Of a stretch of DNA of 64,000 nt, positions 34,316 to 44,645 are shown in pieces. The notes beneath the pieces are model-generated. The model saw only the letters and a program-made list of their open reading frames with translations, did not search any database and had not been told where the DNA came from. The stretch is from Deroplatys truncata (lineage: Eukaryota; Arthropoda; Insecta; Mantodea; Mantidae). A program made the position numbers and the translations under genes. The stretch is from positions 97,755,488 through 97,819,487 of the forward strand of contig CM060984.1 in NCBI GenBank assembly GCA_030765065.1, written 5' to 3'. Positions within the stretch are counted from its first letter, which is position 1, and each line of letters opens with the position of its first letter.

Positions 34316-34394
34316 GTATTCCATGCTATATGCTTCAATTTTTCCGAATTGAAGTTTGATGCAGCATTTATGTATGTTGCATGTTTGAAAATGT

Positions 34395-35324
34395 TGTTAA
34401 CATTTGAGGCAGTGTATTAAACACTTAAACAACTTCTGTCTAATTATATAATGTATAAATTCAATAACAGCCCGCCTTAAAACAATATGTGTATGTAACA
34501 ATATCTAAAAACTGTATATTACAGTCATTGTATATGTTTATATTATTGTATCCATGTGTACTAATGTTATGTGAATGCATTACGTAATTTAATAATGTAC
34601 GCTGTGAGAAATTGGTCAAAAGTTGCTAACAAAGAGGTAACCTTGAGGCAATAATGAGTTTGAGAGTTTAAATGTTATTTGTGATTCTTGGAAGCATTAA
34701 TGTAATTTTAGTGACAGTTTATAAAAAATAGCCAATCAACAACCTGAAAAAGCTTTAGTTAAATGCAAGGATTCTATTGGAGTAAAAATAGCCAATCAGA
34801 GACTTGAACTTTACAAGTTTAGACGGTTGAAATCTATTCAGTTGCCTGTGGACAGTGTTTGTAACTGGATACGTTGCTTGTGCGTCCTTGAGAGATTTAA
34901 TACGTACTCATGTGAGACGAAAATAGTATACATGTTAAAAAAATGCAAGTATTAAATAAAAAAATCTCACAGCTCTCGATATCAGTGAAGTGCTATTTAA
35001 TTTGTGTCGAGGATTAATAAAAAGCAGTGAATTGAAACTTAAAATTTGTGTAAGCCTACATTCTTGTCGCACCACAACCCTGCCAAGACATCGATGTCTC
35101 TAACAATAATACTGACGCAGCCGAGGCAAACAAAAATATATAATATTTAAAGAAACAGTAAAATTACAAAGTTAATATTTTTAAACTTGGAGCGAAGGCT
35201 ATCGGAAACTTTTACCATACGTGCGGTTGCAACTACTTCAAGTTTGGCTCCCCAACAGTTTAATTATAATACAACTCCTTCAATACAACCTACTTCAAAT
35301 TGGCTTTCCATACGTGAAGCAACA
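34395..35324 (+). mobile_element. LTR-like repeat, copy 1
   Basis: Begins TGTTAAC and ends GCAACA, the TG...CA border typical of long terminal repeats. Sequence of the same family returns on the opposite strand at 55666-56404, matching at ACAGCCCGCCTTAAA, GAGGTAACCTTGAGGCA, AAGCTTTAGTTAAAT and AAGCCTACATTCTT. Two CCAATCA boxes (34732 and 34792) are shared by both copies. The copy is about 190 bp longer than its partner because of A/T-rich material around 35125-35190 and repeated primer-site-like sequence. No gag or pol was found. Confidence 0.65.
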
Positions 35325-35357
35325 ACCAACTTCAAATTGACGCCCAAAGCGTGTTGC
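35244..35357 (+). repeat. Three primer-binding-site-like motifs in a row
   Basis: The known tRNA-Lys1,2-type primer site is TGGCGCCCAACGTGGGGC. Related sequences occur at 35244 (TTGGCTCCCCAACAG), 35301 (TGGCTTTCCATACGTG) and 35338 (TGACGCCCAAAGCGTG), each preceded by a CAAC(CT)(AT)ACTTCAA-type lead. The third is placed as expected just outside the LTR end. The first two look like extra degenerate copies. Confidence 0.5.
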
Positions 35358-35855
35358 AATAACGTAATAACAACAGTACTTCTTCACAGCTGCGTTGTTT
35401 ACTGATCGTGCATGTAACTAAGTTTATATTGCCTAAGTTTAAACCATTGTTGTATCGTGGTTAATATAAATTCTATAGAAAAATCAGTTGAGAGGTTTTG
35501 TACAAACAATATCAAATATAACAGGCAATATATGATCCTTAATTCTGTGGTATTAATAAGTTTGTATATGCTGATAAGCAAAATCGAGAGTCAAGTGCCT
35601 TTAAAATCCTTTCTGGACATAAAAATGTCGGCTTTCAATGGCGCATTATCAAAATTTTGAGGATTTACTGGCAAAAGATCTCTTCAGCCTCGATCCAGTC
35701 ATCTAACAGTACGCTATTGAACAACGTTTAACTGTCTTATTGTATTGTTTAGTTTTGTATAGAGCATTGCCAGCCAACTGAACGCTTTGTGACGTCAGTG
35801 TCTCTTCTTCTTTCCGGCCCCAGCTAACGAAGGCTAAGTTACTACGCATGTAAAC

Positions 35856-35889
<34 letters not shown>

Positions 35890-36483
35890 TAATAATAATA
35901 ACAATAATAATAAACATAGTCGCACAAGTACTGCAATTCTAATTAAAGGATTCTCATTATTAAGTATAATTCGAATACATAACCTCGTTTTACTCTAAGC
36001 TAGTGCCATTCCCACCATAGAGAAGCACAGAGAAGCGTTAAATAAATTTGCCTGTTGTTGATGGACCGACTGTTTACCGCACCATAACATACTCTCGACT
36101 AACAGGGGATTTTCGTTAATGTCTGTAATTTGAGTTGTTAACAAGATCGTACTGGTCCAGTAACTGCTATACGTTCGTGATTTGGAGGTTAGAACCCCAG
36201 ATTCCTTTGAAAGGAAAACGGCTCTTATTATTTTTACATGGCAAGATAGAATTTTTATTTCTGTATAACTTATTGCACCATGAACTCCAACAAAACGTAC
36301 ATTTAATAGAAGGTAATTCGCGGCATTTCTCTCGATGGAATTAAAGCACATCTAATACTTTTTCAGGATTTGTTAAAACTTACCTGCCATTCTTGAAGCT
36401 CTGTCCTTAATATGTCCTCTGGTGCCACTCAAACTTTAAAATGCAAAAACTGATTTAGGAAAGTCATAAGTCACGATTTTTTT
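35358..36483. other. Leader-like and unrecognised DNA after the LTR
   Basis: No retroelement protein motif follows the primer site. A minus-strand 118-codon frame at 35995-36351 (Ser/Leu/Val-rich) is unrecognised. TGACGTCA is at 35790-35797. A microsatellite lies at 35856-35913. Confidence 0.3.
35856..35913. repeat. (ATT)n followed by (AAT)n, a palindromic microsatellite
   Basis: About eleven TTA units switch at CTAATAATAATAAC to eight TAA-type units, so the two halves can pair as a hairpin. Confidence 0.9.
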
Positions 36484-37330
36484 ACTTTGTCTACCACGTG
36501 CATAGTAGATAGAGAAGGTATTGCATTCCGCAAAAAAAATTCCATACCGAGATTTCATTGTAAATGTATGTTTTGGGTCGCCCTGAAACCAAATAAAGCA
36601 TTTTTAGAGAAAGGCCCGTGTGTATGACTGTGAACAGCATAACTCAAAAACGAAAAGCTGGATAGTCAGCAAAACTTGGTATTTAGATTTAGTACCTTCC
36701 AAAGATGCGACATGGAGAATTTCAAGTAACCCTCACATGGAACTACCCTTTACATGGAACAATTTTCAAATTGTTTGATTTTCTGAAAAATAGCTCTATT
36801 TTGATTAAATTACTATTTATCAAAGATATTTATATGACAAATAAAATGTATATCTTGAATTTTCTGAGAATAGCATGTGAAGTCCTCTTCATTGGGAAGT
36901 AAATTTTGTATAATCTTGTATAACTGGTAAACGTTAGGCGATAGACGAAAACGTACTACACAAAAAATGTAGATCGCTTTAAAACACACAATTTATTTCA
37001 AATAACTTGTTTGTGGCATCAGCCATTTCTGAGATATCCGTTATTAATTGTTCGAATTGTTCAACACTTAAGCCATTTGTTTAAATTCCTGTCGATTTTC
37101 AGTTGTTTCTGGACTTGCATGAAAAGAGTATAGATTTCTAAAACATTTGACTATCGCTATTCGCTTTGTATCTATAACGAAATGTGTAATTCAGGTATAT
37201 CCGGAAAGGTTTATCTCGATTTAAATGAAGGAAATAGGAAAATAAGCTTTTGTAAGAATAATTTGTATACCCACTAATAAACGATAGAGAGTAGAGAAAG
37301 TTATGTGAATGTAATACATCAGAATTTTTT
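36484..37330 (+). mobile_element. HINE-like element, complete (copy H23), second 3' subfamily
   Basis: Left end ACTTTGTCTACCACGTGCAT with arms CTACC/GGTATTG of the palindrome. The microsatellite is reduced to GTGTGTATGACTGTG. The 3' half carries CAGCCATTTCTGAGATATCC and TTTGACTATCGCTATTC. Ends AGTAGAGAAAGTTATGTGAATG with a paired ATGT...ACAT stem, CAGA and a T-run. Confidence 0.88.
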
Positions 37331-38087
37331 CCGCAACCACCTTGTTGTTGCCTATACAAGGTACAACACATGTATAATAAACTGTATAAACTGAGATGGT
37401 CGGGATGCAAAGTTGTAACTCTTGCAAACCTTCGGAATACACATAGCAGCACGTATTTAAGGCAGAGCTGCCAGTTATGATGGGAACCTAACAATTCAAA
37501 TAGGTATTACTAGATTCTACTGACATCCCATGACGGTGAAAAAATGCCAAACTTGTACTTTAGTAACCTATAGTAAAACATAACCAGTATATCAGCAAGC
37601 ATCTGATTAAACGATGTTTAGAGAAAGAGGGCCTTTAAGATACCCCGTAAACACATCAGAGTAACTGCACAGAGTAGTAAAAGCTGCAGTCGGTCAGTTG
37701 TGGTGCGCTTGCTGTGGCAGTCCTTTTAATTTCCGTTAAAACATTACGCCGCCTCCTTATCTAGCTTGTGTCTCTACACCATCTGAACCCTGTTTCTCTC
37801 TTCTAACAAATTGGACGTGTCTACCATTTCTCACGGGGTAAAAATAGCGGAGGTAAAGAAAGTGCCGACAGGCCTTTGTTCATTTGTGCCGCATTAATTG
37901 CGCGAGCTAAATGGAAAACATACACAAGAAAAATAGAATACTTTCCACAGATAGAACAGAGAAATTTATAGGGCTTGCTATTAATTTATATTATCAGTAG
38001 ATAATTAAATCTTCCATGATGTTTCCTGTAAAAGTGGCTCGGAGGGCTTGAGTTCTATCCCCTGCTGGAAGGAGCTGCCGTTTGGTA
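37331..38087. other. AT-rich DNA without recognised features
   Basis: Frames reaching into it from the neighbouring HINE (37138-37494 minus, 118 codons) are not credible genes. No repeat structure was noticed. Confidence 0.35.
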
Positions 38088-38225
38088 TCTAAAGTAGAGG
38101 AAGTGCTTCATTCGGTCTAAAAATTTAATATGTAAATTTCACTGGAAATAGACGTTTTTGCGTTCCCTTGAATACGAGAGAGTGCGCATTTGTGTGTATC
38201 TGTATGTGTCCATCTGCTTATCTGC
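38088..38225 (+). mobile_element. HINE left-end fragment (copy H24)
   Basis: AAAGTAGAGGAAGTGCTTCATTC, AATTTCACTGGAAATAGACG and a decayed TGTGTGTATCTGTATGTG tract mark the left third. It is cut off by the GC-rich block at 38226. Confidence 0.7.
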
Positions 38226-38572
38226 TAACATAAGTTTAAACATCTGATGTTTTAAAGGTAAAGATATGGACGAACAGAGGCACAACTGGGTCACAACCTC
38301 GCAAGGTCATACGGCCCTTTTTGCTTCTACCGCGACTCCTGGGAGGGATGAATGGAGAGACTTGAAGATCCGGATGTCGACGGGCGCAAGCATGGACGTG
38401 GTCCCTAACGTTTTCAGATCGAGTGCATCCGACGTCCCCCGAACTCGCCCACAAGCCCCTAACGCCCAGGTGTACCCCAAAAGGGCGCCCGCCCGAGAGC
38501 ACCCAGAGACGGCTCCTAACTGAGCCCTTCCGCAACGACGCTAGGGAAGAAATTTCTACACAGTGCGGCCTG
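38226..38572. other. GC-rich island of unknown origin
   Basis: Clearly richer in G and C than any neighbour (CCCGCCCGAGAGCACCC, AAGCCCCTAACGCCC). Both strands are open: 85 and 102 codons on plus, and a 188-codon minus frame (38236-38802), the longest in the window. The minus frame runs through the SINE at 38573-38777, which argues against a gene. It may be the 5' part of a composite repeat. Confidence 0.35.
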
Positions 38573-38777
38573 GCGATGATTTTTTCGGGCGTAAAAATCC
38601 TCAGCATGGCTTCCTTTGGAAAGGAAGTAAAGTCGGTGGTCCCGTGTCGTAGATTTACGGCACGTAAAAGAACCTCAAGCCTGATAAAGAGGCCTCTGAG
38701 CAAAATTACGGGTCTTTCACGCCCAATATAGAATGGGACGCTAAGGACCATAGCAGTTAAACATCGTCCAAACAAAA
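38573..38777 (+). mobile_element. SINE (family B) body, 5' truncated
   Basis: GGGCGTAAAAATCC, GATTTACGGCACGTAAAAG, CACGCCCAATATAGAATGGG and GCAGTTAAACATCGTCC match the body of 8761-9047. The tRNA-like head is missing. It ends with a short A-run where the next, opposite SINE begins. Confidence 0.85.
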
Positions 38778-39028
38778 AAGTCTCTACAGAGCGCACAGCC
38801 ACCGTCGCCTGGTTCTACATCCCGGAAATAGTTCGCAAGGAAGATGATTGGTACAGGGAATTGGGGGCAGAAAAGTCGTGGTAGAAGATGAACCACCTCA
38901 GTATTCACCTGCCGACCCGGGGAAACCACGAAAAACCCATGGGTCAGAGCGGGTGGTCGCCGAGGATGGATCCCGGGACCTCCGGAATGCGAGTCACACA
39001 AGTTACCGCTGCGCCATCTCGGTCGGTA
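38778..39028 (-). mobile_element. tRNA-derived SINE (family C relative)
   Basis: Minus strand: ACCGAGATGGCGCAGCGGTAA (A-box TGGCGCAGCGG), then GGTCCCGGGATCC in the B-box position, CATGGGTTTTTCGTGGTTT and CCCCGGGTCGGCAG as in 7381-7851, with a different 3' end. The two SINEs are tail to tail (A-run against 3' end). No clear target duplication. Confidence 0.75.
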
Positions 39029-39827
39029 TCTGAAGTTTTGCATTCACATGACAGTCTCTATCCACTGCCGTTTATGTTAATATCTCTACTACGCACTAGT
39101 CTTTTGAATGTTTATTTTTCTGTCTACTTCATCACGAGATATACTTTGCAGAAATAGTTTCATTATACAATCTCTTATAATTACAACAGAGATACAGCGA
39201 TAGTCGCTTCTTTAAAAAGCGGGCCGCTTTGAAACTCTATACTCCTGGCACCCCATCACGAGAAACAAGAGAATGCAATTGTCTTGCAAGTGGTTAATGC
39301 TACAAAAAAGACATAAATCGTGTGTTTTAAGGGGATCTACATATTTAGTGTAGTAAGTTTTTTGTCTTATCTCTAATGGTTTACCAATTATACAATATTA
39401 TATAAAATTCATCCAGAATGAAGATTTCAGAGGCTAACTATAGAACATTCAAGATATACGTTTTATTAGTCATGCGAATATTTTAAACTTATGCTGCTGT
39501 TTTAATCAAAGCAGTTAAAAACGTTGTTCTGGGAATACAAATAACAAACATATTTCCATATAAAGGCTACTTTAGGGTGGAAAAGTTTTGTTTAAAATTG
39601 TATGACGCAGCTTTAGAACTGATATACTAATGGTATTTTACTGACGTTTCATTTTTTGGAATACTGTTTACACACGCACGCACACACACACACACACACT
39701 CACCCACGAGGATGGACCTTTTACTAAAAATGCATTTTCAAGGTGAAGGCATCTCAAAACACGTTTTATTTTGAGTTCTCAATATGAAAATTTTGGTTGT
39801 AATGCAATACTTCCTCTATATTCCATG
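39029..39827 (-). mobile_element. HINE-like element (copy H25), left end cut
   Basis: Minus-strand copy from a right-end variant (TTTTGCATTCACATGACAG at about 39036) through core to GCAATACTTCCTCTATATTCC, lacking the final left motif. The microsatellite is (CA)n with CACGCACG at about 39670-39705. Confidence 0.8.
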
Positions 39828-39897
39828 ATATACAAGGCGATGACTTTCAGAAAATGTCCCCAAACCCAAACATTTACATGGAAAACTTTGGTTGTTT

Positions 39898-40003
39898 TTT
39901 CTACTGTCTCTACCTTTTATCTGTGTCAATTAGAAACAGTATTGTATTCCACCGTAAAATTTAGTATCAAAATTTCGTTGGACATCCCCTGAACTCACCC
40001 CCT

Positions 40004-40061
<58 letters not shown>

Positions 40062-40190
40062 GTTTAGAGGAAGGGCCGTACATGTATCTGCGAAGAGCAT
40101 AGCTCCACAGACGCATCGAATTAACACAGAAAAATGGAGTGAACACCAAATTTGGTATTCAATTTTATCATCTTTCAGGCTCGTACTGTT
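39898..40190 (+). mobile_element. HINE left part (copy H26) carrying an AT microsatellite
   Basis: ACTGTCTCTACCTTTTATC, CAGTATTGTATTCCACCG, then a (TA)n tract in place of the usual sequence, then GGGCCGTACATGTATCTG, GAAGAGCATAGCTCC and CACCAAATTTGGTATTC. Ends near 40190. Confidence 0.7.
40006..40058. repeat. (TA)n microsatellite
   Basis: About 26 uninterrupted AT units. Self-complementary. Confidence 0.95.
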
Positions 40191-40199
40191 TCGATGAAA

Positions 40200-40610
40200 G
40201 AGTTCGTAGTCAACTCAGAACGATACCAAAAGATATTCACTATGTTGAAAATTCCTGACGAAATTGATTTCGATGATAAATTATGGTCTCAGCAAAATAG
40301 CACCAAGCAAATACTGCTCGTGATTCAATGAACTGTCAGCGAAACATGTTTTCGGAACGCATAATTCCACGATTTGGAGATATTGCCTGACCGAGAAAAA
40401 CTCCTGACCTGATTGCAGCTGATTACTTCTTATGGGATGGGAAAGGTCTTGCATCATCATCGAGCTGAAAGAAAACAAAAGGAATGAAATTAGTACCATC
40501 AATCCTTTTTATTGGGGCGAGTTATGCAGGCTTTTTATAGCAGATTGCATAAATGTATTTCTGCCGTGGAGACTACATGCGGAAATTAGTTTTTAAAAAG
40601 TAATCAGACT
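40200..40610 (+). pseudogene. Tc1/mariner-superfamily transposase 3' fragment (arthropod type)
   Basis: Broken frames give ERIIPRFGDIA, then PDLIAADYFLW (third catalytic block: in families of this type, PDLTAPDFFLWG), and downstream VMQAFYSRLHKCI, the family's C-terminal 'MR.F..RL..C' helix. Stops interrupt. No terminal repeat identified. Confidence 0.6.
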
Positions 40611-40929
40611 GTACTGGATTACTTCCACTATGTGTTTTCTTTTAATTCGTTCTGAGTGTCCCACAACATGGCTATAAAAACCATCATATCTCACTTTCGC
40701 ACTCTATATTTCAAGTTTCACAGCAATCAATTCACACACATGCGCGCACGCACACACGCAATATACAGACATTCACACATACACATACATGTATACAAAT
40801 ACATACATTGTGATTCAGCTAATCTGAATGTTTACAATAGTCTTATAAATGATACTTGTTATTTGTGTAAATTAATAGGTAGATCAATGCCAATCATATG
40901 CCTTTGTATGCAATAAAGCAAAGCATTCC
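40611..40929. other. Short gap with a CA-rich tract
   Basis: CACGCACACACGCAATATAC at about 40746 and neighbouring CA/TA units. An 86-codon His/Tyr-rich plus-strand frame is a by-product. Confidence 0.5.
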
Positions 40930-41300
40930 ATTTTGTGGTGATAATCTGCCAGCCTGCGATGCAAACCTTCAAACGAGTATAATAATATTTCAATCGAAAT
41001 AGCTTCTCCGTGAATATTGTTGTCTTCTAGGCCTACAAGCTTTTGCGAACAATTCAAATAACTAAAGAGAAAGTAGGCACAGGCTGAAAAATCCGGGAAT
41101 CTTGGAGGCTATACAGTGTCTCCAATTTTCGAGATAACTTCATTCTTAAAAAGCCGACATGCGTACAGCTGTCACGGAAATTCTAGCACTAAGTACTGTG
41201 GCAACTTCTTGCTGGAAGCATTTCGGCTGCTCCTTTGTACACCTTAAAGACAATATTCACAGAGCAATTAATGCTATTCTACTTGAAATTTATCGAAACT
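40930..41300 (-). pseudogene. Tc1/mariner-superfamily transposase fragment, antisense to its neighbour
   Basis: Minus strand: FQQEVATVLSARISV (in the family, FQQDGATCHTAR; here Glu stands at the second catalytic position), then PPRFPDFSACAYFLF (family PPRSPDL...DYFLWG; Ala at the catalytic position), then FEGLHRRL. Stops and one shift interrupt. It faces the fragment at 40200-40610, so the two are separate insertions or halves of a rearranged locus. Confidence 0.55.
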
Positions 41301-41986
41301 AAAGGATAATGAAGTATTTTGCCACGAAGTGCAAACTATGGAAGTTACATTAACATTATCACATCGTTTCAACTCGCAAGATGAATAATAAGTTTGGTTC
41401 AAACCAGTACAAATGGAAATGAGAAGCAAACAAATAGTACGAAGTACAGAAACTTTAATAGAGCAGCAAGCGTGCCAGGGTATCCCTACAGAGTGGCTTT
41501 TTATGACCCATTTAGCGAAGAGTTTCTGAATTAACTACTCGGTAGAATGTGTTTACGTTGGCAACAGTGCAACTTGGAGAAACCTCACCTCGTCGGAACG
41601 TTTGATACGGCCATCAATATTAGGAAAGTACTTTTGGAGTTTCTTTGGCAAGTTGAAGGAGAACGTATTATATTAACTGAGTGACTTTATTGCCTTTCCG
41701 TGACGCGATTCAATTCAAGAAAAATGAAACTGTTTAATATTATATGAAGCGAGGAAATGGATCAGGAAAAATATGAAAAGACAAGAAAGGTTGGAGAGGC
41801 AAATTGCTTTAAAATGTTACCACAAGAAGTAAAATTAATAAAAACAGACTTTATGCCTTCTTTAAGTGTATCTTAAGGACCTTGCTGATGTTTTACCTGA
41901 TGAATGTAATATTACTGTCAGCAATGAAAAAGATTAATCAATAGATGTAAGTTCTATATTTTATATAACAATTTATTTTTGTCTTT
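41301..41986. other. AT-rich DNA without recognised features
   Basis: No open frame over 60 codons and no recognisable repeat. Confidence 0.4.
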
Positions 41987-42644
41987 TCTATCGTTTACCT
42001 AATAGTAGCTAGACGAATTATTGCAATTCACCCAAAAAAATCGATGTCTGTATTTCATTGGAAATGCACATATTGAGATATCCCGAACCCCCCTGCATGC
42101 GTATGCCTGTGAACAGTATTACTTAAAAACGAAAAGTGGGATGAGTACCAAACTTGGTATAAAGTCCAGAATAGTAAAACGATACGACACGGATCTTTCA
42201 AAGAAACTTCACCGATTTCAAACTGTCGTATATATGCAAAAATTGTCATTTTTTTATTTTTCAAAACTGACTCTAAGGATTTTGACTAAAATAGTATATG
42301 ATTTACAGATTTATATGACTAATAACGGGTATATCTTGAATTGTTTGTGAATAGCCTGTAACTGGTGAATCATAAGAGCTAGAAAAAATATACAGTACAA
42401 AAATTGTTGAGCTCATTAAGGATATAATTTATGTTAAATATTTTTTCTATAGTATTAGATGTTTTCCGAATATTCGTTGTTACGTCTTTAAGCTTTACAA
42501 GGCTGAACTATATTGCATAATTTGAGATTATTTATGGTCAAGAATGTAACGTAATGAATTACATTGAACTTAAGAATAGCTTTGTATATGGAAACTATAA
42601 TGTATGAATTGTGATGGACGGAGAAAGTCGTGTATATTACATAG
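41987..42644 (+). mobile_element. HINE-like element, diverged (copy H27)
   Basis: Left end TTTTCTATCGTTTACCTAATAG, GATGTCTGTATTTCATTGG, no GT tract (GCATGCGTATGCCTGTGAAC), core ACCAAACTTGGTATAAAG, right end GGACGGAGAAAGTCGTG. The 109-codon plus-strand frame is a shadow. Confidence 0.75.
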
Positions 42645-42910
42645 ATTGTTTTACTGTGGAAAGTGTTTGTCATTTAATTTATTCAACCCAATCAAAAATA
42701 AGCCCTTGTTTTTATCCTATCACGTTTAATTTCTTAATTATTATAGTATTTGTAACTAATAAGTATTTAGTATCTATGAATGGAATGGTTGTGTGTATAT
42801 TTATTTTAAACTGCCTCTTGTGGTGCAGATATCGGCGTACCGGGATTATTCACGGCTAGTATTGGGGAACTTTTACAAATATTTCCCTACATTTTGACTT
42901 GTCTTGTTTT

Positions 42911-43620
42911 TACGAGGGTAAGTCAATAAGTATCCGCACATAATCTTTTGAATTTATTATAACAATAATAGAAACTTACAATTGCCTAATTTTTTAACGT
43001 AGTCCTCTTGCTTCTCAATGCACATGGTCCATCGTTGCTCAAGCTTTCTGATGCCCTCAGTAAAAACGTTTTTCGGTTGAGCAGTAAACCAGTATGCACT
43101 GCTTCCTGCACTTATTGGTCTGTGGTAAGACTACGGCCCCTTAAGGAATTTTTAAGTGCAGCAAAAAAGATATGGTTTGCCACTTCATCGACAGTCGGTC
43201 ATCGGTTATGTGAATGAGGATACGGACTTGCTCATTGTTGGCGTCACTGGTGGATATGGATGGGCGTCCTGCTCTTTGTTCGTCCTTCACATTTGTCCAG
43301 GCAGTTTTTAATTTTTCAATCCATTCGTACATTTTGCCGGGGTAAACATTGCGCCCATATTGCGTGAAAAGTCTTCGATGGTTTTTGGCTCCTGGTACAC
43401 CTTCAGACGACGAAAAATGGATATCCGCACGCTGTTCTTCTTTGGTGCAAACGGTGAGGGGGGCAACCATGCTTATTATGCAACAATGCAACACTCACTG
43501 GAATGATAATGGTCAAACTCCACAAGCGGAGACAGAGGAACAACATGTCGACGTGCGCGCGCACAAGCCGATACCGCAAACCTTCACAAAAATTAAAAAT
43601 AGTGTGCGAATACCCTCGTA
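42911..43620 (-). mobile_element. mariner deletion derivative (N- and C-termini joined)
   Basis: Ends TACGAGGGTAAGTC (42911) and, inverted, TACGAGGGTATTCGCACAC (43620). At 710 bp it is about half-size. Minus strand: EEQRADIHFSSSEGVPGA, NHRRLFTQYGRNV, MYEWIEKLKTAWTNVKDEQR and GRPSISTSDANNEQVRILIH are the N-terminal DNA-binding region. After a jump comes LKNSLRGRSLTTD, then TFFTEGIRKLEQRWTMCIEK, the C-terminus. The whole catalytic domain between them is missing. Confidence 0.88.
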
Positions 43621-44645
43621 CACTATGTACACAAGTTGCAACTGAAACGAAGCTCTCACGTTTTACTCTCGATAGGGGATATATTTCTTATCAATTTAGG
43701 ATAAATACAGGTTTAAGATCAACAAAATGTTTTTATTTGATGTTTCTGATTGGTCTGCCCGTTCGGCAGACTGCAAAGTACATCTAACCCGTGTCAGAAA
43801 AGTATTGCATGTGACGTTATAAGCTAGACTCATTGCTAAAAAGCATTACCTGGATCAGTATAGTTACGTAAAGCTCTTTGATAAACAGCGAGATAAGTCC
43901 AGAAAACTGCCTTCAAAACTCTTGTAATTCAATGTAAAAATGACCCAACTATCACCCAAAACAGTTCAGCTATTACAATGTAAACAAATGCGACATTTTC
44001 TCATGATGGTTACTGTAACATATATGTTATTTTATAATCTGTAAAATGTGGTATTCCATACACATTTTTTCAGGTAGAGATATATTACCTGTATAAATGC
44101 ATTGGAAGATATAATTGTTATTAAACATTTAGGATGTAGTGTACAACTACAGGCAGTAATCTACATTTTTGCAGAGCATTTTGAAATTTTTATACACCAC
44201 CAGAAGCACTACATTCGCAGCTTTGTTCTTGGTAGCTAAGTTTCCACGAGTCTGATGATCGCTGTTGTATGTCCTTTCATGTGCATGTTTAACACACGAT
44301 TGCTGTAGCTTACATTGAAGTCGCTACCTTACCTCTGCTGAACCATGAATACTCTCACGAGTCGGGTTTTACAACCACATTCTGTGTTTATATGCACACT
44401 AATAATATTAAGCTTTGATCAAACTCCAGGGTTTGGAGTTAGCCTGTTTTCATAGGTCAAAAGAAGATGAAAGCCAAGCGAACACTGCCTATGTAGCGCG
44501 GAGTCAATCAACTCACTTACTTGTGACGAATCACAGTCGTGTGACGTAACATCTTTTCAGAGATATCGTACGTAGGCAAGGGGTGTGTAGGGAAGAGAAG
44601 GACAGGTGTTGTGTCTTACAAGCACAGACACAGAATAGGGAGCAT
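43621..44645. other. AT-rich DNA without recognised features
   Basis: No credible frame and no repeat family seen. A GC-neutral stretch before the hAT-like element. Confidence 0.4.

Noticed and set aside
38236..38802. 188-codon minus-strand frame as a gene
   Set aside because: It spans a GC-rich block and a recognisable SINE body, has equally open frames on the other strand, and no domain.
40006..40058. Replication origin or promoter at the TA run
   Set aside because: A plain dinucleotide microsatellite inside a HINE copy, with no other supporting motif.
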